58,668 bases of DNA, taken from an uncultured Ruminococcus sp. (GTDB lineage: Bacteria > Bacillota > Clostridia > Oscillospirales > Ruminococcaceae). The notes under the pieces were generated by a model. That model was not told the DNA's origin, searched no databases, and was given only the letters and a program-made list of their open reading frames with translations. Positions 8,371 through 16,180 of this stretch are shown one piece after another. The stretch is from NCBI GenBank assembly GCA_902776945.1, contig CACYSH010000005.1, positions 1 to 58,668 on the forward strand, read 5' to 3'. The position numbers and the translations under genes were made by a program. Every line of letters begins with the position of its first letter. Position 1 is the first letter of the stretch.

Positions 8371-8452
8371 CCGTAAATGCTGAAAATATGCACATTTTAT
8401 AATTATAAACTATAAATGAGCGCTTTTCAGCAAACTGCATAAATAATCATTG

Positions 8453-8560
8453 TTAGATAAAGCCCATACATCGGGGCGGCGGGGGCAAGCCCCCGCCTTA
8501 CAAGCCTTAGATAAAGCCCATACATCGGGGCGGCGGGGGCAAGCCCCCGCCTTACAAGCC
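8453..8560. repeat. Perfect 54-bp tandem duplication containing a GC palindrome
   Basis: Two identical 54-bp units (8453-8506 and 8507-8560), each starting TTAGATAAAGCCCATACATC and carrying GGCGGGGGCAAGCCCCCGCC followed by TTACAA. The palindrome is a member of a family dispersed through the window. Confidence 0.9.
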
Positions 8561-8704
8561 TCGTGATATTCTTAATTTGTGCAAATTGACGGCATTGCTC
8601 ATTTATAGTTATAAATATCGGTATTTTCTGCGCCTGTTTTTCATCAAAACGATAGATTATGCTTTTTTCAAGATCAATTGGTAGGAATTATGGCGTTAAA
8701 TCCA

Positions 8705-8736
8705 AGTTTTACAATCGTCTATCATTTAACTAATAT
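8705..8736 (+). promoter_or_regulatory. Second, outward-facing copy of the XRE promoter sequence
   Basis: AGTTTTACAATCG gives TTTACA, a 17-base spacer and TAATAT, with ATTTAACTAATAT over the -10. The first 13-mer is inverted and the second is direct relative to 8333-8370. No gene starts within 600 bases downstream. Confidence 0.45.
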
Positions 8737-9128
8737 CATATATACCTATTATATATTACATTATTGACAGCAATTTTGCCATAGACTAAATATATTAATT
8801 AAAAATTTTCAGTATTTTTATACGTTTTGTTCACGAAAATTCCTAAAAACTCCGCCCAAAATGGCGATTTCATTCGTTTTTGTTTGTTTTTCCCTGCATA
8901 TCCCTGCCGCTACCGGTCGATTGCGGTTTGTCTTTTTATAAAAATATTAGCTGAAAAAGAGTTCTGTATGTCGGTTGTTTTTATATAGCTGAATTTATAG
9001 TAAACACTAAAAATTTCCATATATTGATTGTAGTGGCGAGCATTGCGCATCCGTGAATTGTCCCGCCTGCCTGTCCGCAAATCCTGTACCCGCCGCCGCG
9101 ATTTCGGGACATTCGCGCTGTCTTTGCA
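8737..9128. other. AT-rich intergenic stretch without a gene
   Basis: No open frame with a ribosome site and no hairpin terminator were seen. Composition is strongly AT-rich up to about 8870, then turns into the leading part of a dispersed repeat (TTTCGGGACATTCGCGC near 9100, also at 14280). Confidence 0.5.
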
Positions 9129-9359
9129 AAAATCGGCAATTTATTTGTTTCCGCTCTGTCTTGCAGTTTTTATCACTTTGCTTGTTTTTGTTACTCTTTC
9201 TTGAAATTGCCGATTTTAATTTTATACCCTACACTTTCTTTCTTCGGTTTGATTGCTTGAACCGCTCAGTCTCCGGGGGAAAACCCTTCTGAAGAAGGGT
9301 TATTCCCTGCACGAACTCGTTCGTGCCAACCCCTTGCCTAAGACTTTTGGTTTGCCCTC
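9129..9359 (+). repeat. Dispersed composite repeat, copy 1
   Basis: AAAATCGGCAATTT (9129-9142) and its complement AAATTGCCGATTTT (9204-9217) bound an 89-bp potential hairpin. Downstream are CCCTTCTGAAGAAGGG (near 9286) and the tail CCTAAGACTTTTGG (9337-9350). The same modules in the same order occur at 14337-14549. Confidence 0.8.
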
Positions 9360-9394
9360 ACTTTGCTTTAATCCATATTGTGTTTCTATGAATT

Positions 9395-9426
9395 AAAAAC
9401 GGCGGAACGTGTCGCCGCGTTCCGCC
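9395..9426 (-). terminator. Terminator of the cellobiose phosphorylase gene
   Basis: The stem GGCGGAACG / CGTTCCGCC (9401-9409 with 9418-9426) is followed on the minus strand by GTTTTTAATT, nine bases after the stop codon. Confidence 0.9.
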
Positions 9427-9434
9427 GGAGATTT

Positions 9435-11849
9435 TTAGCCGAGAACTACCTTGATCTCGTTGGTGTCGGCAAGCAATTTCGCATCAACAAAATTACCGTC
9501 AAGCGCCTTGCCGTTGAGCGTAACGCTCTTAACTCCGCTCTGAACGTGGTCGGGGTTAGCGATGTCTATCGAGAGCTTCTTGCCGCGGAAAGTCTTCGTG
9601 ATCTTGAAGCCGTCCCACTCGTGCGGGATAGCCGGGTCGATAACAAGCCCGTCGGCATTCGGTCTCATACCACAGATACCCTCAACACAGCCAACCATAA
9701 CTGTCGAACCGGTGCCTGTCAGCCAGTGAACGTGCGAACGTCCGGCATAGGGCGAGCGGGTCGATTCGGTGAACTGACCGTGAACGTAAGGCTCCATAAT
9801 GCGGCGCTCCGCCTTGTCGTTCATGCTTGCAGGCGAGCTTTCGAGGAAGTATTCAAAAGCCCTGTCGCCGTGACCCAGCAGAGATTCCGCAAGGATAGCC
9901 CAGCCCTGAGTCTGCGAGAAGATACCGCCGTTCTCCTTCGTGTCGGGGTTGAAGATGTGCATGAGCGCACCGCTGAAATAATGGTCAACATAAGGCGGCT
10001 CAAGCAGCTTTACGCCGTAGGGAGTGTTCAGAATGCGGTGAACGCTCTCCATAGCGGTCTCTGCCTGCTCCTTGCTTGCAAAGCCCGAAATTACCGACCA
10101 GCTCTGCGGATTCAGCCACATATTCGCTTCGGGGTCTTTCTTCGCGCCCACGATAACGCCGTCCTCGCGGATACCGCGGATAAATCTGTCCTCGTCCCAG
10201 CATTCCGAAAGGGTCTTGCCAAGCTCTGCCTGTACCTTATTAATATAGTCAACGTATTCGGTGTCGCCGCGCTCTTCTGCATAGCCCTTCATTACGCTCA
10301 TGCCGTAATAGAGCTGGAACGCAACGAACGTGCTTTCGCCCTTTTTACCAAGGCGCAGACAGTCGTTCCAGTCGGCGTGCAGACCCGCAGGCATTTTGTG
10401 GTCGCCCAGACGTTCCATAGAGAAGCGGATAGCGTTCTTCAAATGCTCGTAAACGGTAGCCTCGCCGCCGTTCTTTTCGGCGTATACAATAACCTCGTCA
10501 AGGAAAGCCTTGTTGCCCGTTTCGCCGATGTACTTAACGATAGTCGGGAAGAGCCACAGAGCGTCGTCTGCGCGGTAGGAGGGGTGTCCTGTCTCCTTGG
10601 CGTAAACGCTGTTCTCGTCGTTTTCGTCGGGGCAGGTCTCGTTGCCCGCGTCGTGGTCGAACTTAACAAGCGGCAGACCTCCGCCGTTCGATACCTGCGC
10701 CGAAAGCATGAAGCGTATCTTTTCGGCGGCAAGCTCGGGATCGATGTGTATAATGCCCTGAATGTCCTGAACGGTGTCGCGGTAGCCGTAGCCGTTTCTT
10801 AAACCGCAGTAGATGAATGAAGCCGCTCTCGACCAGATAAAGGTAATGAAGCACTGATAAGCATTCCATACCGATACCATGTTATTGAACTCTTCGGAAG
10901 GCGTTTCAACCTGGAAATTGTCGAGCTGACCATGCCAGTAATCGACAAGCTCCTTGATCTCCGCATCGCAAATGCCCTTCTTTTCGTAGGCGGCGAGAAT
11001 CTCCTTAGCTTCGGCGGGGCATTTCTGACCGAGTACATAAACAAGCTCGACGGTCTCGCCGGGGGCTAAGATAAGGTCGTTCTGCAAAGCGCCGCAGGCG
11101 TTGGAGTTGTAGTTCATAACGTTGTCGAGCTTGCCGCGTTCAACAGCTATCGGGCTGCCGTAATCGCGGTAGCTGCCGATGAAGTTATCAAGGCTTCCGC
11201 AGGAATTGGAGACAGGCGCACCGACCATACCGAAGAAACGCTCGCGGTGGTTGCTGCCGGTCTCGTCTTTGCCGCTGTTTTCGTTGATGTGCTGAACTAT
11301 CATGTTGCCTTCGAAGGAAGTGCGGGTGATAAACAGCGTGTACTGGAGGTTCACCTGATCCTGTTCGTAGTTGTTTTCGTTGGTGAACTCGATAAAGCCG
11401 AAGGTCGAAAGGCTTCTTACGCGGTCGGAGTTGTTTGTTATCTTTGTGCGCCAGACCTCGTAGGTCTTGTTGAGGGGAACGTAGTAAGTAACTTCGGAGG
11501 AGATCTCCTCGTATTCGGCGGTGATAGTGGTGTAGGCGGTGCCGTGACGGCAGACCGACTTATACTTGTCAAGCGGCTTGCCGACGGGCTGCCACGAAGC
11601 CGACCAGTAGTCATAGAGGTCGTTATCACGGATATAGATATATCTGCCGGGCAGACCGATGTTTGAGTTAAAGCGGTAGCGGGCGATACGACCGTTCGCG
11701 CCGCTCTTTACGAAGCTGTAACCTCCTGCGTTGTTGGAAACGATAGCGCCGTATTCGGGCGAGCCGAGATAGTTAGCCCAAGGGGCGGGGGTATCGGGGC
11801 GGGTGATGACATATTCCTTGTTTTTCAGGTCAAAATAGCCGTACTTCAT
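9435..11849 (-). CDS. Cellobiose phosphorylase (GH94)
   Basis: An 804-residue protein, the full length of the family. It phosphorolyses cellobiose to glucose 1-phosphate and glucose in the cytoplasm, saving ATP. The N-terminus MKYGYFDLKNKEYVITRPDTP and the GS.EYGAIVSNNAGGYSF stretch are typical of cellobiose phosphorylases; the (alpha/alpha)6 barrel carries HADWNDCLRLGKKGES, whose Asp (about 493-496) is the general acid region, and the phosphate-binding GGIFSQTQGWAI. No signal peptide. AAAGGAG lies before the ATG. It is divergent from the sugar-sensor GGDEF gene. Cellobiose is the most likely substrate; other beta-glucoside phosphorylases of GH94 are less similar at the N-terminus. Confidence 0.95.
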   Translation of the reverse strand: MKYGYFDLKNKEYVITRPDTPAPWANYLGSPEYGAIVSNNAGGYSFVKSGANGRIARYRFNSNIGLPGRYIYIRDNDLYDYWSASWQPVGKPLDKYKSVCRHGTAYTTITAEYEEISSEVTYYVPLNKTYEVWRTKITNNSDRVRSLSTFGFIEFTNENNYEQDQVNLQYTLFITRTSFEGNMIVQHINENSGKDETGSNHRERFFGMVGAPVSNSCGSLDNFIGSYRDYGSPIAVERGKLDNVMNYNSNACGALQNDLILAPGETVELVYVLGQKCPAEAKEILAAYEKKGICDAEIKELVDYWHGQLDNFQVETPSEEFNNMVSVWNAYQCFITFIWSRAASFIYCGLRNGYGYRDTVQDIQGIIHIDPELAAEKIRFMLSAQVSNGGGLPLVKFDHDAGNETCPDENDENSVYAKETGHPSYRADDALWLFPTIVKYIGETGNKAFLDEVIVYAEKNGGEATVYEHLKNAIRFSMERLGDHKMPAGLHADWNDCLRLGKKGESTFVAFQLYYGMSVMKGYAEERGDTEYVDYINKVQAELGKTLSECWDEDRFIRGIREDGVIVGAKKDPEANMWLNPQSWSVISGFASKEQAETAMESVHRILNTPYGVKLLEPPYVDHYFSGALMHIFNPDTKENGGIFSQTQGWAILAESLLGHGDRAFEYFLESSPASMNDKAERRIMEPYVHGQFTESTRSPYAGRSHVHWLTGTGSTVMVGCVEGICGMRPNADGLVIDPAIPHEWDGFKITKTFRGKKLSIDIANPDHVQSGVKSVTLNGKALDGNFVDAKLLADTNEIKVVLG

Positions 11850-11916
11850 TAACTGATAGCTCCTTTATCATGTATTTGTAATTCAACTCACCCACTCACG
11901 CGGGGGTCATGATATT

Positions 11917-11945
11917 ATTATATCACATTTTTCAAAGTATTTCAA
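11917..11945 (-). promoter_or_regulatory. Promoter of the cellobiose phosphorylase gene
   Basis: TTGAAA (11940-11945), 17 bases, TATAAT (11917-11922) on the minus strand, about 70 bases before the ATG. Confidence 0.75.
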
Positions 11946-12242
11946 GGGGTCTGCACAAAATTTAAATATTTTAACGGGGCTTTTTTGTGTAAATATTTAC
12001 TGTAAATATCGCGTTATTTTGCGTTTTTGGAAAGCAAAGCCGACGGCGGGACAGGCAATTTCTTCTCAATAGGACAGGATTTGCGGCACAAGCGGCGGGA
12101 GCAAGTCCCCACTCTACAAATATTAATGTGTGATTTTTGTATAGCCGCTGTTGCTATTCCCGCAATATTTTCCGTCACGGATAACCCGATTGTATAAATC
12201 AAGAAAAATATATAATAATCAATTAAATATTTTATGAAAACG

Positions 12243-12271
12243 TTGACAAGCCCGTGTAATAGTGGTATAAT
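12243..12271 (+). promoter_or_regulatory. Promoter of the sensor-GGDEF gene
   Basis: TTGACA (12243-12248), 17 bases, TATAAT (12266-12271). It is divergent from the cellobiose phosphorylase promoter 300 bases away. Confidence 0.85.
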
Positions 12272-12308
12272 CAAAATGATAAGCACTGCCCGGGAGGTGA
12301 TCGGCAAG

Positions 12309-14216
12309 ATGATTAATTCGCTAAAAACGGTAGCTGTTTTCGGCTGCACTTTTACCAGCCGTTACCGCCGCGGACTTACCGCCGCTTTCAGCAGGGCTGC
12401 CGAAATGCTCGGGCTGAATCTTGTTTTTTTCAACTCTCTCGGGAAGATCGGCGACAGAGACCCTATCTACGGCGACCACGAGGCGGATATTATCGACTAT
12501 ATCGACCTAAGCCCCTACTGCGGCGCGGTTTTCGACGGCGAAGGCTACACCGTTGAGACCGTAAAGCTGAAAATAATAGGCAAGCTGCGCGACAGCGGAC
12601 TGCCCGTCGTTTCGATAAGCAGCCATATCGACGGCTTTTACAATATCGAGTTCGACGACGCGGAGGGCATCACCATTCTGACAAAGCATTTTCTTGACGT
12701 TCACCACTTCACGAAGATAGGCTATATGTCGGGCTATCTTACCCACCCCGACGCGCAGGTGCGTCTGAAGCGTTTCCGCGAGATAATGCGCGAAAGGGGT
12801 CTGCCGGAGGACGGCGCGGGTATGTTCGAGGGCGATTTCTGGTTCCACAAGGGCAGACAGGCGGCGGAGTATTTTCTTTCTCTGCCCGAACGCCCCGAAG
12901 CGGTCGTTTGTGCAAACGATTTCATGGCTATTTCGCTTGCGAAGGCTTTCAACGAACACGGAATTGACGTTCCGAACGATATAGCTATTTCGGGCTTTGA
13001 CGGCACTATCGAGGGCAAGGAGTGCGTGCCGCATATCACCTCCGCGACAAGAGAGCGCTTTGACATCGCGAGCCGCGCACTGGGGCTGCTGCTTGATCTT
13101 AGCTGCGGCAGAGAACCCGACCTTTCCGCGCTCAGGGTAGTTCCCACGCCGATATATACTCATTCCTGCGGCTGCGTGCCGCTCGATTACAAGTCGGAGG
13201 CGATGAACATAAACGCCGCCTATGATGACAACCGGCAGACAAGCTACAATATCTACGGCACCGAATCCTCGATACTCCAGCTTAAATTCGTTGACGACCT
13301 TGACAAGCTCGATAATCTTTTCAAGAATTTCGTGTTCAAGCAAGGCTCGGTATTTTTCGGAAGCTATAATTCGTATTTTGTAATGCTGCACTGCGACCGC
13401 AGCGGAAGAACTTCCTGCGACAGCGAATATCTTGTGCCGTCGGGAAAATTTGTCCCTGCCGTGTGGATAGACAAGGAAGGCAAGTACATCAAGCCCGACA
13501 AGCCCTTTGACAGCACCGAGCTGATACCGCAGGTAAATTCCGACAAGCCGCATTCATACTATGTAATGAGCGTTCACTGCGCCGAAAGAACGTTCGGCTA
13601 TTGTATCGTGGAAATGGCTTATTATGACATCTTTAACGAATTTTATATAGTGTGGCTGCTGATACTTTCCATGCAGCTTGAAACGCTTTGGAAGAACGAC
13701 CGCATAAGCAAGCTGATAGGCACGCTTGAAGACCTGAGTATCCGCGACGGTCTGACGGGTATGCTCAACAGGCGCGGCTTTGAGGAGCTTTCCCGCGAAT
13801 CCCTGCGCACGATAGAGCGCGAGCGGACGGTCTGCACAATGGTCATCGACATGGACGGTCTGAAACACATCAATGATGTTTACGGGCATTACGAGGGCGA
13901 CCGCGCTATCAAGGCGGCGGCGAACATCATAACGAAATGCTGCGATTCGGGCGAGATAGCGGGGCGTGCGGGCGGCGACGAGTTCTACATCTACGCGCCG
14001 CATTACAGCGAGAAAAAGCTGGAGCGTTTTCTTGAAAAGCTGAAAATGACTGCCAATAATTACAATGAGAGCGTAGGCAAGCCGTACAAGATAGAACTGA
14101 GCTACGGTGCGCTGATAACCGCCGCGAACGACACCACGCGCCTTGAAGACCTTCTGCGCATCAGCGATGAACGTATGTATGCTATGAAGCAATCCAAACC
14201 CAACAGACGTAAATAA
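12309..14216 (+). CDS. LacI-type sugar-sensor / diguanylate cyclase (GGDEF) fusion
   Basis: A 635-residue soluble protein. Residues 1-300 form a periplasmic-binding-protein-like fold of the LacI/PurR sensor type (VAVFGCTF at the start, KIGYMSGY, EAVVCANDFMAISLAKAF, IAISGFDGTIEGKECVPHITS). There is no DNA-binding headpiece and no signal peptide. A middle region (about 300-460) ends with a helix leading into the GGDEF domain (DGLTGMLNRRGFEEL, MVIDMDGLKHINDVYGH, RAGGDEF at 555-559). The motif is intact, so cyclic-di-GMP synthesis is plausible; no RxxD inhibitory site is seen. The ATG at 12309 was chosen for its GGAGGTGA site. Probably a cytoplasmic sugar- or ligand-controlled cyclase. The ligand is unknown. 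Confidence 0.9.
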   Translation: MINSLKTVAVFGCTFTSRYRRGLTAAFSRAAEMLGLNLVFFNSLGKIGDRDPIYGDHEADIIDYIDLSPYCGAVFDGEGYTVETVKLKIIGKLRDSGLPVVSISSHIDGFYNIEFDDAEGITILTKHFLDVHHFTKIGYMSGYLTHPDAQVRLKRFREIMRERGLPEDGAGMFEGDFWFHKGRQAAEYFLSLPERPEAVVCANDFMAISLAKAFNEHGIDVPNDIAISGFDGTIEGKECVPHITSATRERFDIASRALGLLLDLSCGREPDLSALRVVPTPIYTHSCGCVPLDYKSEAMNINAAYDDNRQTSYNIYGTESSILQLKFVDDLDKLDNLFKNFVFKQGSVFFGSYNSYFVMLHCDRSGRTSCDSEYLVPSGKFVPAVWIDKEGKYIKPDKPFDSTELIPQVNSDKPHSYYVMSVHCAERTFGYCIVEMAYYDIFNEFYIVWLLILSMQLETLWKNDRISKLIGTLEDLSIRDGLTGMLNRRGFEELSRESLRTIERERTVCTMVIDMDGLKHINDVYGHYEGDRAIKAAANIITKCCDSGEIAGRAGGDEFYIYAPHYSEKKLERFLEKLKMTANNYNESVGKPYKIELSYGALITAANDTTRLEDLLRISDERMYAMKQSKPNRRK

Positions 14217-14236
14217 CTGTTTGTATAAATTATATG

Positions 14237-14267
14237 GCGGGGGCAATTTCTGCCCCCGCCGTTTCTG
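14237..14267 (+). terminator. Terminator after the GGDEF gene
   Basis: GGCGGGGGCA / TGCCCCCGCC (14237-14246 with 14252-14261) followed by GTTTCT. The stem sequence is close to the dispersed GGGGGCAAGCCCCC palindrome, so a repeat may have been recruited as a terminator. Confidence 0.7.
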
Positions 14268-14336
14268 TCCCGCCGCCGCGATTTCGGGACATTCGCGCAG
14301 TTTATTTGCGAAAATCGCTGCGCTCTTTCGCAAATT

Positions 14337-14549
14337 AAAATCGGCAATTTCTTTGTTTTCGTCACATTTTGCAGATTTATTCATTTCTGCGTTTTTGTAC
14401 GAATTGCTTGAAATTGCCGATTTTAATTTTGGACTTAACGGCTTCTCTTTTATCGTTAGTTTGCATAAGCCGCCGGCTTTTGTGGGGGAAACCCTTCTGA
14501 AGAAGGGTTATCCCCCACACCCCTTTCCTAAGACTTTTGGTTTGTCATC
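14337..14549 (+). repeat. Dispersed composite repeat, copy 2
   Basis: AAAATCGGCAATTT (14337-14350) and AAATTGCCGATTTT (14411-14424), then GGACTTAACGGCTTCTC, CCCTTCTGAAGAAGGG and CCTAAGACTTTTGG (14527-14540). Same orientation and module order as copy 1. Confidence 0.8.
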
Positions 14550-14557
14550 ACTTTGCG

Positions 14558-14923
14558 TTATCGTTTTTTCATAGACCGCGAAGCTACCACGTTCGCGCCC
14601 GTGTCAAGTATATTCTCAATGATTATCTGCCCTTCCGTGACAGGCGCTTTCACACTCACCTTGCGGACTTCCTCCATAGCCTCGAATATCCTGTCAAGCG
14701 GGATCTCTTTATCCGTGATGACAGGCAATACCCGATGAACGCCGCCTTCAAGCCGCACCGTCGTCGTGAGTATCCGCTCGGGACGAATGCACTCCTTTTC
14801 GGCGTAAGCCTTGCCACGCGGACAGCTGTTCCCCGTCACCGAAACAATGTTCTCTCCGTCAAGCGTTACCGTTATGCGGCAGCCCATAGGACAAACTACG
14901 CAGACAAGCTCCTTCTCTGTCAT
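14558..14923 (-). CDS. DUF1667 iron-sulfur-type small protein
   Basis: A 121-residue protein starting MTEKELVCVVCPMGCRI, with a Cys-rich N-terminus (CVVCPMGC and SCPRGKAYAEKEC) and a C-terminal domain (RPERILTTTVRLEGG). This is the DUF1667 family, which in clostridia follows a pair of FAD oxidoreductases. The four N-terminal Cys suggest a metal or Fe-S site. Its ATG overlaps the stop of the oxidoreductase (ATGA). It probably acts as the third subunit of a GlpABC-like dehydrogenase complex; that role is inferred from gene order. Confidence 0.88.
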   Translation of the reverse strand: MTEKELVCVVCPMGCRITVTLDGENIVSVTGNSCPRGKAYAEKECIRPERILTTTVRLEGGVHRVLPVITDKEIPLDRIFEAMEEVRKVSVKAPVTEGQIIIENILDTGANVVASRSMKKR

Positions 14924-16179
14924 GACAGCACCTCCACGGATATGGTTACTTCCCCCGAAAGCCCCGCGATTACGTCCTTTTTAAGCAGTACGCGCTCCAT
15001 TTCGGAGGGGATGATCTTCTTTTTCTTTATCGAGCGAATCTCGGCACCGCCGCTCATGACCTTGATAACGGCGTTTTCAAGCGGCTGATTCACGCGGAAG
15101 AAAAACTCCACATCGTCGGAAGAATCGGCAGGGTGAACGTAAGACGGCACCGTGTAGCCGACGTTTTCCCCGGCTGAGACTCGCACCGCTTCGCCGCGCT
15201 GACGGCTCTTGTCCCTGATGTAGTCCGCAGCACCCTTGCCCGCTCTCGCCGCCTGCATGGTCACAAAGTCAACAAGGTCGTGAACGTGCAGACCGTTCCC
15301 GCAGGCAAAAATGCCCTCGCAGCTCGTCATGTAGCGGTCGTCAACTACGGGACCCTTTGTACTTCTGTCCATTGTTATGCCTATTTCGTCCGAAAGGTGG
15401 TTCTCGGGGATAAGCCCTATCGACAGCAGCAGCGTGTCAACATCGAAATATTGTTCGCTTCCGGAAATGGGATTTTTGTTCTCGTCCACCTGCATAAGCT
15501 CTATCTTTTCGAGTCTGTCTTTGCCGATAGTCTTTGTCACCGTGTGCGAAAGGAACAGCGGTATGTTGAAATCCTCCAGACATTGCTTGATGTTTCGCGG
15601 CAGACCGTTCGAGTAAGGCATTATCTCTGCCACGCCGAGAACCTTCGCGCCCTCTAAGGTCATTCGCCGCGCCATTATAAGCCCGATGTCGCCCGAGCCT
15701 AAAATAAACACGCGCTTACCGACAAGATAGCCGTCTATATTAAGGTATTTCTGCGCCTGACCCGCCGTGTAAACGCCCGCGCAGCGGTCGCCCGTCATGG
15801 TGATAGCGCCGCGTGGTCTTTCATAGCAGCCGACCGCCAAGATCACCGCGTCAGCCGAAGCCTTGACGCAGCCCTCTTCCGCGTTTACATATTCTACCGT
15901 TTTATCCGCGCCGAGCTTTGTTACCATTGTGTCGGTCTTGACGGTAACGCCTAATTCCGCCGTCTTTTTTATGAATCTTTCGGCGTAGGCGGGACCCGAA
16001 AGCTGCTCTTTAAAGGTCTGCAAGCCGAAGCCGTTGTGAATGCACTGCTGCAAAATGCCGCCCGGCTCGCCGTCCTTTTCAAGCACCACAATGTCGTTAA
16101 TGCCGTTTTCCTTTAGTGAGACAGCCGCCGCAAGACCCGCGCTGCCGCCGCCTATAATAATTGCTTCGTAATGCTTCAT
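14920..16179 (-). CDS. NAD(P)/FAD-dependent oxidoreductase
   Basis: A 419-residue pyridine-nucleotide-disulfide-oxidoreductase-like flavoprotein: FAD-binding IIGGGSAGLAAAVSLKENG at the N-terminus, GGILQQCIHNGFG, an NAD-binding VFILGSGDIGLIMARRM near residue 155 and a C-terminal CEGIFACGNG stretch typical of the second FAD site. It starts two bases after the GlpA-like stop and overlaps the DUF1667 start, so the three are one transcript. In this gene order it is thought to pass electrons between the GlpA-like dehydrogenase and NAD or quinone; the acceptor here is not known. Confidence 0.9.
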   Translation of the reverse strand: MKHYEAIIIGGGSAGLAAAVSLKENGINDIVVLEKDGEPGGILQQCIHNGFGLQTFKEQLSGPAYAERFIKKTAELGVTVKTDTMVTKLGADKTVEYVNAEEGCVKASADAVILAVGCYERPRGAITMTGDRCAGVYTAGQAQKYLNIDGYLVGKRVFILGSGDIGLIMARRMTLEGAKVLGVAEIMPYSNGLPRNIKQCLEDFNIPLFLSHTVTKTIGKDRLEKIELMQVDENKNPISGSEQYFDVDTLLLSIGLIPENHLSDEIGITMDRSTKGPVVDDRYMTSCEGIFACGNGLHVHDLVDFVTMQAARAGKGAADYIRDKSRQRGEAVRVSAGENVGYTVPSYVHPADSSDDVEFFFRVNQPLENAVIKVMSGGAEIRSIKKKKIIPSEMERVLLKKDVIAGLSGEVTISVEVLS

Positions 16180-16180
16180 A

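Noticed and set aside
9053-9292. 79-codon frame before the cellobiose phosphorylase terminator
   Set aside because: It coincides with copy 1 of the dispersed hairpin repeat; the same hydrophobic frame appears in other copies, a product of composition.
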